64,000 nucleotides of DNA from Luteibaculum oceani (GTDB taxonomy: Bacteria > Bacteroidota > Bacteroidia > Flavobacteriales_D > Luteibaculaceae), in the NCBI RefSeq assembly GCF_007995015.1, contig NZ_VORB01000009.1:80132-144131 (forward strand), in the 5' to 3' direction. Numbering within the stretch: the stretch's first letter is position 1; each line of letters opens with the position of its first letter. The position numbers were made by a program, and so were the translations under genes. The notes beneath the pieces are model-generated. The model was not told where the DNA came from and did not search any database. It worked only from the letters and a program-made list of their open reading frames with translations. Below are positions 35,337-43,325 of the stretch, piece by piece.

Positions 35337-37793
35337 ATGCGAACCGCGCTCCTGATTTTACTTCTCCAATTAAGTGCCTTTTTAAGTGCGCAAAATACTG
35401 TTGCACTTAATTATGATAAGGAGGTATTAAACGAGGTGTTACTGGAGCTTAGTGATCGTTACAATTTTGAACTTTCTATTAATGCTGAACTATCTGATGC
35501 TTGTAGGGTATCGGTCAATCAAAATTTCTCAAATATTTCAGAGGCTGTAGCGCATTTAGCTAAGTTGTGTGGACTAAAGCTGGATAAGGTAGGAACCGTT
35601 TTTGTGATTACTCAAAATCCGCAAGCATCTGAGCCATTTGCGGGGATAGGAGAGAATCAAATTCAGCAGGAATTTCTATATCATGGAGTAATCCGTGAAC
35701 CGAAAAATGGAGAAGTATTGCCTTATTCGGTTATTCAATGCGGAAATAAGCGGGTATTAAGCGACGAAAATGGTCGTTTCTCTTTTGTTACCGGAAATAG
35801 AAAGGAGCAGTTAATGGTGCATTCCTTGGGATATAAATTAAGTGATACGCTAATTGCCAGTGGTGGATTTTTGTCCCTAGAACTTAAACCAGAAATTTTG
35901 CAACTACAGGAAGTTGAGGTTTTAAATGGCGTAAGCCCAACCGAGGGAAATGTTGCTTCAGAACCAGGTTCAATCCAGTTTTCGGATATAGGAAACACCT
36001 TCGTAGCCGGACAATCCAATAACTTAATTTTTAACAATTTACGGCTGTATCCTGGGGTAATGGCAAGTGGAGAAAGCATCGGTGATTATGTAATTCGAGG
36101 ATCTTTTTCGGGAAATAATCAGGTGCTTTTTGATGGAATTACCCTGTTTAATGCAACGGGTATAAACAACGATATAGGTACTGTAAACCCATATTTAGTG
36201 AAGCATTTAGAACTTAATAAAAGCAATTTCTCTTCTTTAACCGGAGATCGAGTTGAGAATTTAATTACTATAACGGGTAGGGAGGGAAGTTTTAACCGTA
36301 CCGAGGCAAAACTCAATGTTACCAATCACTTGGCGGGTGGATACCTAAACATTCCACTGGTAAAAGATCACGTAAATTTCCAGTTAGCCGGACGAAAGAC
36401 ATACTTCGATTTTTGGGACTTATCATCCAGTCCAGGCGAAGAAAAAGACTTGCTCTTGCCAAGCTATGATTTCGAAGAATGGAATGCCAAATTATCCGTG
36501 CGCCTGAATTCTGGTGATAGGATTAGCTTTAATAGTTTGCAGACTACCGATAAATACGAGGCAAAATTATTGGGACCGAAACGCAGAAATCAGGTCTTCA
36601 GAAATTTGGAAGCTCTATCCACCCAAAAGGGATACTCTTTTAATTACACCAGCGGAGCTTGGCAGCAGGGGATTTCTTCTGTGAGCATAGCTTTTTCAAG
36701 TTTTCTCCCAGAGGTTTTAAATAGCTATACGGTAGATTTTAAAAATAATACGGAGCAGCTCAGTAGTTCCTCCTGGAAAAATGGCGTGGAAGAAACCGTA
36801 GCTAAATTTAGCCATCAATTTGTACAGCAAAACGCTCACGCTGTTAGTCTAGGTGTGAGTTATACCCATTCTAGTACCAGTCTAAACAACATTTTAAACG
36901 AACGTGTTCAAAGCTTTGATAATAGCCTAGCGCGGGTTTCCTTTTTTGGTGAGGATAGAATCCAGATTGGTAAAAAGACCATTTTTACACCTGGACTACG
37001 GGTGGATGTTGTAGATCAATTAGCTAGCAATTACCTACAACCCCGACTGGCTATACAGCATTATCTAAACCCAAGTTGGAAGATGTATGCATCCTGGGGC
37101 AGATATAATCAGTTTTTATTTAAAACAACCACCATAGATGGCCGTGGAAACCTCGGGTCTATCTGGAGTGTGGCAGATGATCAACGCAGATTACCTCTAA
37201 AATCTAATCAAAGCACCGCTGGATTTTTATGGACCCATAGTGCATGGGAACTCAATGTTGAAGGTTACTACAAGTATTTAAGCAACCTTCAGCGCGTTTA
37301 TTTAGCACAAAGTTTGGGGGATAAATTTCAATTGGGCAACGGCGAGGCATACGGCTTGGATGTAATGCTGAGGAAAAAATTAAAGCAACATAACTTTTTA
37401 TGGTCTTATTCTGTAGGTCGCATACAGGAAAAGTTTAATACCGATGATTACGTGTTAGCTGCACAGCATCAAGGTCATGAAGTTAAATTTTCCTATAGTG
37501 TTAATTTTCAGAAGTTTAAAGCTAACGTCGTACATGTTTACGGCTCTGGATTTCAGGGTAGTGGGTTAAGTGCAGATATAAACAGCACTACTCCATACCA
37601 CCGAACAGATGTGGCGGCAGAGTATAATCTAATGGATGAAACCTGTCATTTAGACCTAGGATTTTCCATTTTAAACCTTTTCAATAAGGAAAACATACGG
37701 CTTAACCAGTCGGTAAATTTTCCAGATGGCGATAGGGTAAATACTTTGGGAATTCCCTTCACTCCAACTCTGTATTTAAATCTTAGTTTTTAA
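35337..37793 (+). CDS. TonB-dependent transducer-type receptor with STN domain
   Basis: An 818-residue outer-membrane receptor. The order is a signal peptide (1-18), the secretin/TonB N-terminal (STN) signalling domain (NTVALNYDKEVLNEVLLELS to about 95), a carboxypeptidase-regulatory-like domain (about 115-200), a plug (GDYVIRGSFSGNNQVLFDGI) and the barrel, ending in aromatic TLYLNLSF. The STN domain and the sigma/FecR pair just upstream show that substrate binding is signalled to transcription. There is no SusD-like partner, so the substrate may be a siderophore or another small ligand rather than a glycan. Confidence 0.92.
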   Translation: MRTALLILLLQLSAFLSAQNTVALNYDKEVLNEVLLELSDRYNFELSINAELSDACRVSVNQNFSNISEAVAHLAKLCGLKLDKVGTVFVITQNPQASEPFAGIGENQIQQEFLYHGVIREPKNGEVLPYSVIQCGNKRVLSDENGRFSFVTGNRKEQLMVHSLGYKLSDTLIASGGFLSLELKPEILQLQEVEVLNGVSPTEGNVASEPGSIQFSDIGNTFVAGQSNNLIFNNLRLYPGVMASGESIGDYVIRGSFSGNNQVLFDGITLFNATGINNDIGTVNPYLVKHLELNKSNFSSLTGDRVENLITITGREGSFNRTEAKLNVTNHLAGGYLNIPLVKDHVNFQLAGRKTYFDFWDLSSSPGEEKDLLLPSYDFEEWNAKLSVRLNSGDRISFNSLQTTDKYEAKLLGPKRRNQVFRNLEALSTQKGYSFNYTSGAWQQGISSVSIAFSSFLPEVLNSYTVDFKNNTEQLSSSSWKNGVEETVAKFSHQFVQQNAHAVSLGVSYTHSSTSLNNILNERVQSFDNSLARVSFFGEDRIQIGKKTIFTPGLRVDVVDQLASNYLQPRLAIQHYLNPSWKMYASWGRYNQFLFKTTTIDGRGNLGSIWSVADDQRRLPLKSNQSTAGFLWTHSAWELNVEGYYKYLSNLQRVYLAQSLGDKFQLGNGEAYGLDVMLRKKLKQHNFLWSYSVGRIQEKFNTDDYVLAAQHQGHEVKFSYSVNFQKFKANVVHVYGSGFQGSGLSADINSTTPYHRTDVAAEYNLMDETCHLDLGFSILNLFNKENIRLNQSVNFPDGDRVNTLGIPFTPTLYLNLSF

Positions 37794-37852
37794 AAGCCGG
37801 GTGGGCCAATCAGCCAATTCGCTAATTAGCTTTGTTTCATTTTTGGTTTACA

Positions 37853-37900
37853 CATTGATGAATCCCTACATTACTCCATTTCCACATTGCTTAATTAACC
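37853..37900 (+). repeat. 8-bp-periodic degenerate tract before copy C
   Basis: Six octads (CATTGATG, AATCCCTA, CATTACTC, CATTTCCA, CATTGCTT, AATTAACC). In copy C octads lie on both sides of the hairpin unit. The 37794-38166 stretch holds no gene, only these repeats and the promoter-like sequence of the next gene. Confidence 0.55.
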
Positions 37901-37984
37901 CAACTCTCTCGGCGTGATTACAAATCCCGCAACGCCATGCGGTATTTTTAGTCTACGAATTCTATCCCTTACTTCCGTCCATTC

Positions 37985-38048
37985 ATACCAGAACTACTTC
38001 ACCCAAACCCCAACGGTCGTCCCGTTGGATTTGCAATCCAACCTCAGA
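37985..38048. repeat. Interspersed two-hairpin element, copy C (truncated)
   Basis: Has the middle segment (CCAGAACTACTTC, CCAACGGTCGTCCC) and an intact H2 (38025-38041), ending ACCTCAGA. H1 is absent, replaced by unrelated sequence. More diverged than copies A and B. Confidence 0.75.
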
Positions 38049-38063
38049 AGTGACAAATTATCC

Positions 38064-38111
38064 CACTTTACCATTTCTACATTTTCACATTGTTATCTTG
38101 TTACACTATTT
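38064..38111 (+). repeat. 8-bp-periodic degenerate tract after copy C
   Basis: Six octads: CACTTTAC, CATTTCTA, CATTTTCA, CATTGTTA, TCTTGTTA, CACTATTT. Confidence 0.6.
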
Positions 38112-38166
38112 CACCCCGCTCATCGAAATGGAACCATTGCCGTAGAATAATGGATAACTTTAGCAG

Positions 38167-38823
38167 ATGGTTGTCTTGGTGAGGTTATTTAGTTTTCTTA
38201 CTTGTTTTTATCTGGCATTTTCATTGCAGGCCCAAGTGCCCTTTGAACACATGATAGGTACAGAAAATGCAAGTTTCGATGTACTCTTTGCTAAGCCTTT
38301 GAAAATGAAATCTGGGGAGAATTCACAACTGGGCTTGTTTACCAGAAATAGGGTTGAATTTCCAAGTTTTAATAACGAGCAGAATTCTCCTTTTTTTCTA
38401 AGCCTTAACATTCTATCATACAATTTAAAATGGAGTGGAAATTTAAACCCCGTTCTACAAGCTCAGGTAGATAATTTTGGGTTTACTCTTAAAACGGGAC
38501 TTCAATGGTTACATATTGCCGAAAAACACTTCTTTTTAATCATAGCCACTTATGATATCTACACCCAGCCACTTATCGATAATTTTCTGGTGTATCGATG
38601 GTTTCCGCAAGTCTCAAATCGGCTAGTTGGTTTTTTGCAATTCGAAATGGTAAACCTGGTTCCAATAAATACTGGAGTGAATATTTTAAAACAACGTTTA
38701 AAGCTCGGTAGAAAAAAGGGCGACTGGCAATATGGATTTGGGTTAGATCATAATTGGATTGGCGTTACCAAGCTGCAATCATCATTCAATCCTGGCCTTT
38801 TTGTACGATACGAATTTCTCTAA
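38167..38823 (+). CDS. Small exported protein, probable outer-membrane beta-barrel, unknown function
   Basis: I do not recognise a family. 218 residues with a signal peptide (LFSFLTCFYLAFSLQAQ) and alternating hydrophobic strands (PFFLSLNILSYNLKWSG, VLQAQVDNFGFTLKTGLQWL), ending FNPGLFVRYEFL with a terminal aromatic residue, as barrel proteins do. TAACTTTA (one mismatch to TAnnTTTG) lies 4 bp before the ATG, so the message is nearly leaderless or starts at TTG 38176 or GTG 38179. Its stop overlaps that of the convergent peroxidase gene by 4 bp. Confidence 0.65.
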   Translation: MVVLVRLFSFLTCFYLAFSLQAQVPFEHMIGTENASFDVLFAKPLKMKSGENSQLGLFTRNRVEFPSFNNEQNSPFFLSLNILSYNLKWSGNLNPVLQAQVDNFGFTLKTGLQWLHIAEKHFFLIIATYDIYTQPLIDNFLVYRWFPQVSNRLVGFLQFEMVNLVPINTGVNILKQRLKLGRKKGDWQYGFGLDHNWIGVTKLQSSFNPGLFVRYEFL

Positions 38824-39953
38824 TTAGTTGTAATGAATGGATTAGAATAGGCTTCGTGAGATCTGATGTTTTCTGAACTTAGGGTTTTTAGAAAAGCAAG
38901 AAGGGCCTCCTTTTCCTCCTTGTTCATGTTCATTTTAAAGCCTTCTCCATTTTCATCCACAATATGTCGATCTAGGTTGCCATCTCCGTTGGTAAGTCCA
39001 GAATTATAATGTTCTATAACCTCTTCTAAGGTGGCCATAGAACCATCGTGCATATAGGGGCCTCTACTGGCAATATCTACCAAGGTGGTGCTTTTAAATG
39101 CTCCAACATCTTGGGGGTTTCCACTGGTTTGGTAGGTGCCAAAATCCCCGTTTCTAACGCCGTTATTTCTTGGGTTGGCAGCAACAAAAGCGTTGGTAAT
39201 ATGGCAAGAGGAGCAGTTTACTTTCTTGGAACCAAAAAATATCTCTTTGCCCAAATTTTCTTGAAATGTAAAACCAGGAAAAGGACTTTTGGGGTCTCTA
39301 TTTCCCTTTGCAGCGTGATATTTGGTATCGGAACTTACAATGGATCTAACAAATTGGGCTAGTGCTTTAGCAATTAGGGTAGCGTGGATGCTATCCGATC
39401 CAAAAGCCTTTTTAAATAACCACGGGTAGTAGCTGGTTTTAGCCAATTTTAATTCCAAACTGTCCAGAGGCATGCCCATCTCTACCTTGTCTTGTATGGG
39501 CATAAGGACTTGTTCTTCTAAAGTTGCCGCTCTCTCATCCCAAAAAAAGCGCCCCGACGCATAATACCGAGCGTTGATTAATGACATGCTATGGCGCGTA
39601 GTTTTTCCTCCTTCGAAACCCGTGCTAAATCTTGCTGTGTCACTAAATCCATGTGCTTGTATGTGGCAGCTGGCACAGGAAATTCTATTGTTTTTTGATA
39701 GTTTTTTATCGTAAAAAAGTACCCTTCCTAATGTAGCTCCCCAGTTACTAATTACATTTTCGGCACTTTCGTTGTCTTGAACCTGGGTGAAATTATCCTG
39801 GTATGCCTCGTGAAAGGCTAATTGCTGGTAATTGTAGGGCTCGGCTGGGATGCGCAATTCCTGGGGTACTTCACTAGCTGGGACTGGTTCCGTACAAACC
39901 GTACAGGCAGCAAAGGTAAATCCAAGAAATAAATAAAGAAGAAGACCTTTCAT
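38820..39953 (-). CDS. Di-haem cytochrome c peroxidase / MauG-family lipoprotein
   Basis: A 377-residue protein with a lipoprotein signal (FTFAAC, Cys 17). Two haem-binding motifs are present: CASCH (93-97) and CSSCH (247-251). Family landmarks are GRVLFYDKKLSKNN, SGRFFWDERAATLEEQ and RGPYMHDGSMATLEEVIEHY. Members reduce peroxide in the periplasm with electrons from small cytochromes or carry out MauG-like oxidations. It is a single gene, convergent with the small barrel protein; 75 bp separate its start from the RluA start on the other strand. Confidence 0.92.
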   Translation of the reverse strand: MKGLLLYLFLGFTFAACTVCTEPVPASEVPQELRIPAEPYNYQQLAFHEAYQDNFTQVQDNESAENVISNWGATLGRVLFYDKKLSKNNRISCASCHIQAHGFSDTARFSTGFEGGKTTRHSMSLINARYYASGRFFWDERAATLEEQVLMPIQDKVEMGMPLDSLELKLAKTSYYPWLFKKAFGSDSIHATLIAKALAQFVRSIVSSDTKYHAAKGNRDPKSPFPGFTFQENLGKEIFFGSKKVNCSSCHITNAFVAANPRNNGVRNGDFGTYQTSGNPQDVGAFKSTTLVDIASRGPYMHDGSMATLEEVIEHYNSGLTNGDGNLDRHIVDENGEGFKMNMNKEEKEALLAFLKTLSSENIRSHEAYSNPFITTN

Positions 39954-39999
39954 TTTACCAATTGACGACCTAAAATTATTACAAAGGAATTAAAGGAAC

Positions 40000-40007
40000 T
40001 ATTTTTG
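40000..40007 (+). promoter_or_regulatory. -7 element of the pseudouridine synthase promoter
   Basis: TATTTTTG is an exact TAnnTTTG match. It contains the TTG at 40005, which therefore cannot be the start codon. Confidence 0.5.
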
Positions 40008-40028
40008 CGAAATATTAATGGGGCTATA

Positions 40029-41708
40029 ATGCTGGGGAAAAAGGGTGAGCTATTTCATAAATTAGAATTTAACGAAGAGGAAATCGAAATTCCACAAAAA
40101 TTCACCTTCCCTTTTAATTACTCACCCCACCCGTTATCCGTGTTAGCGGTCGACCAGCTTAAGACATTTTTGGCATCTGAAAACGATATTCCCTACGATT
40201 TTGGTATTGGAGTAAACAGCATGGGATTTGGTAAAATGTTCGGCGTGCTTGTAGTTCGAAATCCGGATAATGAAATTGGTTTTTTAGCGGCATTTTCAGG
40301 TCAGCTCGGTGCACAGAGCAGGCATCATAATTTTGTGCCTCCTATTTTCGATATGTACGAACAGGACAGCTACTTCCACAACGGAATGAAAGCTGTTTCG
40401 GCTATAACCACAGAAATTGAACATTTAGAAGGGGCTAGCGAAATCTCTATTGCAAAGCAAGAATTAGAATCTGTTAAGCAGGAGGCAGAACTTGATCTTA
40501 AGCGTTTGAAAAAGGAAATTAAAGCGGCTAAAAAGGAAAGGGATCAAAAAAGGATTGAGCTTAAAAATCAGACTCCAGAAATAGCAAAAAGGATAGAGGA
40601 GGAGCTGGCAAAAGCCTCTAAGGAACAGCATTTTACCCTTAAGAAGGCCAAGAAATATTACGAGTATAAGATTAAGGAAGCGGAAGAGCATTTGATAAAA
40701 GCCAAAGCAGAATTGCAAGCCAAAAAGGAGGAACGCACCAATTTATCTATGCATCTTCAGGCTTGGTTATTCAACCAGTTCGATTTTTTAAATGCTAAGG
40801 GGGAGCGTAGAAATGTTGGGGACATCTTCAGTGAAACGGCGTTTAAAATTCCACCCTCTGGAGCTGGAGATTGTGCCGCACCTAAACTGCTTCAATTTGC
40901 ATTCGAGAATGGCTATACCCCTTTGTGTATGGCCGAGTTTTGGTGGGGGAAGAGTCCAGCCTCTGAAATAAGACAGCATGGCAATTATTATCCCTCATGT
41001 AAAGGAAAGTGTGAACCCATTTTAGGGCATATGTTAGCCGGGTTGAAAGTGGATGAAAATCCCATGAAACAAACCGATGACACCGAGGTAGATTTACCCA
41101 TTTTGTTTGAGGATGAAGATATTTTAGTGGTCGATAAACCGGCTGAATTTCTAGCCGTTCCTGGTAAAATAGAAAGAGACTCTGTTTATAACCGAGTTAA
41201 AAGTTGGTACCCAGATTTAGATACCCCATGGATTATTCATAGGCTGGATATGTCTACATCTGGGCTCATGGTTCTTGCAAAGAATAAAAAGGCCCATGAG
41301 TTTATCCAAAAACAATTTATCCAGCGCACCATGGATAAATCCTATCAAGCCTTAGTAGTAGGAAAAGTAGCGGAAGATGAGGGGGAAATTAATTTACCCC
41401 TAGTAGGAAACGTTACGGATAGGCCTAGGCAAAAAGTTTGTTTTGAAACCGGAAAATCAGCTCGAACGCTGTGGCAAGTGCTAGAAAGAAATAAAAATAT
41501 AACGCGATTGGCCCTAAAACCAGTAACGGGGCGCACCCATCAACTTCGGGTACATTGTGCACATAACGATGGGTTGGGGCATCCTATAAAAGGAGATGAT
41601 TTATACGGAAAAAGGGGGGAGCGACTGTATCTGCATGCTCATACTATAAGTTTCGTTCACCCAACAAGTAGAGAATTAGTTAATTTTATGGCTCCGGTAC
41701 CCTTTTAG
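40029..41708 (+). CDS. RluA-family pseudouridine synthase with long N-terminal coiled-coil extension
   Basis: 559 residues from ATG 40029. The C-terminal 210 residues form the RluA catalytic domain: DEDILVVDKPAEFLAVPG, then HRLDMSTSGLMVLAK (catalytic Asp at about 406) and KPVTGRTHQLRVH. The N-terminal 340 residues are extra. They include a conserved front part (GIGVNSMGFGKMFGVLVV), a charged coiled coil of about 90 residues (148-237), and a cysteine-bearing segment (PSGAGDCAAPKLLQFAFENG, then YPSCKGKC). The enzyme isomerises uridine in rRNA or tRNA; the extension may give target specificity. Confidence 0.9.
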   Translation: MLGKKGELFHKLEFNEEEIEIPQKFTFPFNYSPHPLSVLAVDQLKTFLASENDIPYDFGIGVNSMGFGKMFGVLVVRNPDNEIGFLAAFSGQLGAQSRHHNFVPPIFDMYEQDSYFHNGMKAVSAITTEIEHLEGASEISIAKQELESVKQEAELDLKRLKKEIKAAKKERDQKRIELKNQTPEIAKRIEEELAKASKEQHFTLKKAKKYYEYKIKEAEEHLIKAKAELQAKKEERTNLSMHLQAWLFNQFDFLNAKGERRNVGDIFSETAFKIPPSGAGDCAAPKLLQFAFENGYTPLCMAEFWWGKSPASEIRQHGNYYPSCKGKCEPILGHMLAGLKVDENPMKQTDDTEVDLPILFEDEDILVVDKPAEFLAVPGKIERDSVYNRVKSWYPDLDTPWIIHRLDMSTSGLMVLAKNKKAHEFIQKQFIQRTMDKSYQALVVGKVAEDEGEINLPLVGNVTDRPRQKVCFETGKSARTLWQVLERNKNITRLALKPVTGRTHQLRVHCAHNDGLGHPIKGDDLYGKRGERLYLHAHTISFVHPTSRELVNFMAPVPF

Positions 41709-41755
41709 AAGACGATGGAACAAAACGTGGAGAAAATGGTTTCAATTTCTTAAGC

Positions 41756-42646
41756 ATGAATAAGTTTTCAATTAAAGAAGTTGAGGCCTACACAGGTATA
41801 AAGGCGCACACCATTAGGATATGGGAGCAACGCTACAAAATTGTTGAGCCCAAAAGAACTGCAACCAATATTCGCTACTACGATTCTAGGGATTTAAAAA
41901 CCTTACTCAACATCTCTTTCCTTAACCAGAATGGATATAAGATTAGTAAGCTGGCTAGTTTGTCTGAAGAGGAAATTGCAAAACTTGTTCGATCTAAGGA
42001 TAAACACAACAGAGGAGATTGTTCTTTCTCTGATTCCCTTAAAATGGGAATGTTGTCATTCGATAAAAAAGTAGTTGAAAACGCAATCGATGATTATCAA
42101 TCTCAGCACGGTTGGGAAAAAACGATGGAAGAACTGGTTTTTCCATTTGTTTGCCAAATTGGAACACTGTGGCAAACGGGAATGATAGATCCTTGTCACG
42201 AGCATTTTATGACTACAGTGGTAAAAAACCGGTTGATTTCGGCCATCAGCGATGTAGAGCATAGTGTAAAGCCCTACCGTAAAGAAAAATTCTTATTAAT
42301 ACTTCCAGATGGGGAATGGCATGAACTTTCGCTTCAGTATCTCAATTACAAATTGGTCTCAAAAGGATTTGAAGTAATCTTCCTAGGGCAATCCGTTCCT
42401 CTTTTAAATCTTGCAAATGCCATAAAACGCATTCAGCCAAACTATGTAGTAATGGCTATAACCTCCGCTGCAGTGGCCCAAGAGGTGGTGGATAAAATTG
42501 ATTTGGTGAAGCAAGAGATTACAGAATTCAACACTCAGTTTCTTATTGCGAACTCAGCCGAAGATGAGTTTAGCCTAAGCGAAATAGGCGATAGTTTTAA
42601 GGAAATGGGCACGCTCTACAGTTTTGTTGAAGAAAAATTAAAATAA
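41756..42646 (+). CDS. MerR-family regulator with B12-binding domain (CarH/LitR type)
   Basis: A 296-residue putative light sensor. The N-terminal MerR helix-turn-helix is FSIKEVEAYTGIKAHTIRIW (4-23). The helical cap carries W-x9-EH (Trp 139, Glu 149, His 150), the CarH signature that covers adenosyl-B12. The B12-binding fold has EWHELS (187-192); His 189 would be the lower cobalt ligand, but the usual Gly of ExHxxG is Ser. In CarH, light breaks the cobalt-carbon bond and releases DNA. An ECF sigma gene preceded by a perfect dyad lies next, the likely target. No carotenoid genes are nearby. Confidence 0.87.
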   Translation: MNKFSIKEVEAYTGIKAHTIRIWEQRYKIVEPKRTATNIRYYDSRDLKTLLNISFLNQNGYKISKLASLSEEEIAKLVRSKDKHNRGDCSFSDSLKMGMLSFDKKVVENAIDDYQSQHGWEKTMEELVFPFVCQIGTLWQTGMIDPCHEHFMTTVVKNRLISAISDVEHSVKPYRKEKFLLILPDGEWHELSLQYLNYKLVSKGFEVIFLGQSVPLLNLANAIKRIQPNYVVMAITSAAVAQEVVDKIDLVKQEITEFNTQFLIANSAEDEFSLSEIGDSFKEMGTLYSFVEEKLK

Positions 42647-42731
42647 TTTAAACAACAGGAAGGTTAGTAATAGCAAGGGGTTTAGGCTTTTTAACACTCT
42701 TGCTGTCTCATTTTGACTTGGATTCAATGTT

Positions 42732-42769
42732 ATTTTGTTTAATATTTGTGTAAGAAAATTAAACAAAAT
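42732..42769. promoter_or_regulatory. 12-bp perfect dyad, probable operator for the B12-MerR regulator
   Basis: ATTTTGTTTAAT (42732-42743) and ATTAAACAAAAT (42758-42769) are exact inverted repeats 14 bp apart. A -7-like TAATATTTG sits between or across them, and the right arm runs into the sigma gene ATG. A further half site TTTAAACAA is at 42647-42655, just after the regulator stop. Occupancy would block the promoter. Confidence 0.6.
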
Positions 42770-43271
42770 GTCAGAGCTTGAATTTACCCACCAGATTTTG
42801 GAGTTACAGCATTTCCTTAAGATACAGGCATTAAAAATCACTCGAGACGAAGTGAAGGCTGAGGATTTGGTACAGGATACCAACTTAAAAGCCATCAAGA
42901 ATCGCAATTCTTACCGTGCGGGTACCAATATAAAAGCCTGGCTATACACAATACTCCGAAACACTTTCATAAATAATTACCGAAAGGAGAAGAACCGAAA
43001 AACCTTTTCCGATGGTACAGACAATAGCTTTTACATAGACTCAAGTATTGGGTCTAGTCCGCTGGAGGCCGACCACGAGGTAAACATGGGCGAGATTAAA
43101 AATGCCATCAATCAGGTGGACGATTCGCTGCGGATACCCTTTGAAATGTTCTTTACTGGATACAAGTACGAAGAGATTGCAGAGGAGTTAAATATCCCAA
43201 TAGGAACGGTGAAAAGCAGGATATTTAAAGCCAGAAAGAAAATACAAGCACAACTAGTTGCGTATAGATAA
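42768..43271 (+). CDS. ECF RNA polymerase sigma factor linked to the B12-MerR regulator
   Basis: 167 residues from ATG 42768 (the upstream frame to 42735 lies in the dyad). Region 2 is VKAEDLVQDTNLKAIKNRNS followed by NIKAWLYTILRNTFINNYRK. Region 4 is IPFEMFFTGYKYEEIAEELN followed by IPIGTVKSRIFKARKKI. In other bacteria light-dependent ECF sigma genes lie beside LitR/CarH regulators and drive photoprotection genes, so a light response is the leading hypothesis. No anti-sigma gene is adjacent. Ends at a strong terminator. Confidence 0.9.
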   Translation: MSELEFTHQILELQHFLKIQALKITRDEVKAEDLVQDTNLKAIKNRNSYRAGTNIKAWLYTILRNTFINNYRKEKNRKTFSDGTDNSFYIDSSIGSSPLEADHEVNMGEIKNAINQVDDSLRIPFEMFFTGYKYEEIAEELNIPIGTVKSRIFKARKKIQAQLVAYR

Positions 43272-43294
43272 ATTTCTTTTGTAATTTTATGCAC

Positions 43295-43323
43295 AAGGTA
43301 ACCCAAATCGGTTACCTTTTTTT
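43295..43323 (+). terminator. Rho-independent terminator after the ECF sigma gene
   Basis: AAGGTAACC (43295-43303) pairs with GGTTACCTT (43310-43318) around CAAATC, followed by a seven-T run (43317-43323). The T-run ends two bases before the next start codon. Confidence 0.85.
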
Positions 43324-43325
43324 GT

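Noticed and set aside
24986..38048. Insertion sequence remnants
   Set aside because: No transposase frame, no target-site duplication and no terminal inverted repeats framing a coding segment were found; the hairpin elements fit a REP-like family better.
42661..42706. Terminator after the MerR gene (AGCAAG...CTTGCT)
   Set aside because: The arms match only partly (about 10 of 13) with a long loop and weak T-run; not listed as a feature.
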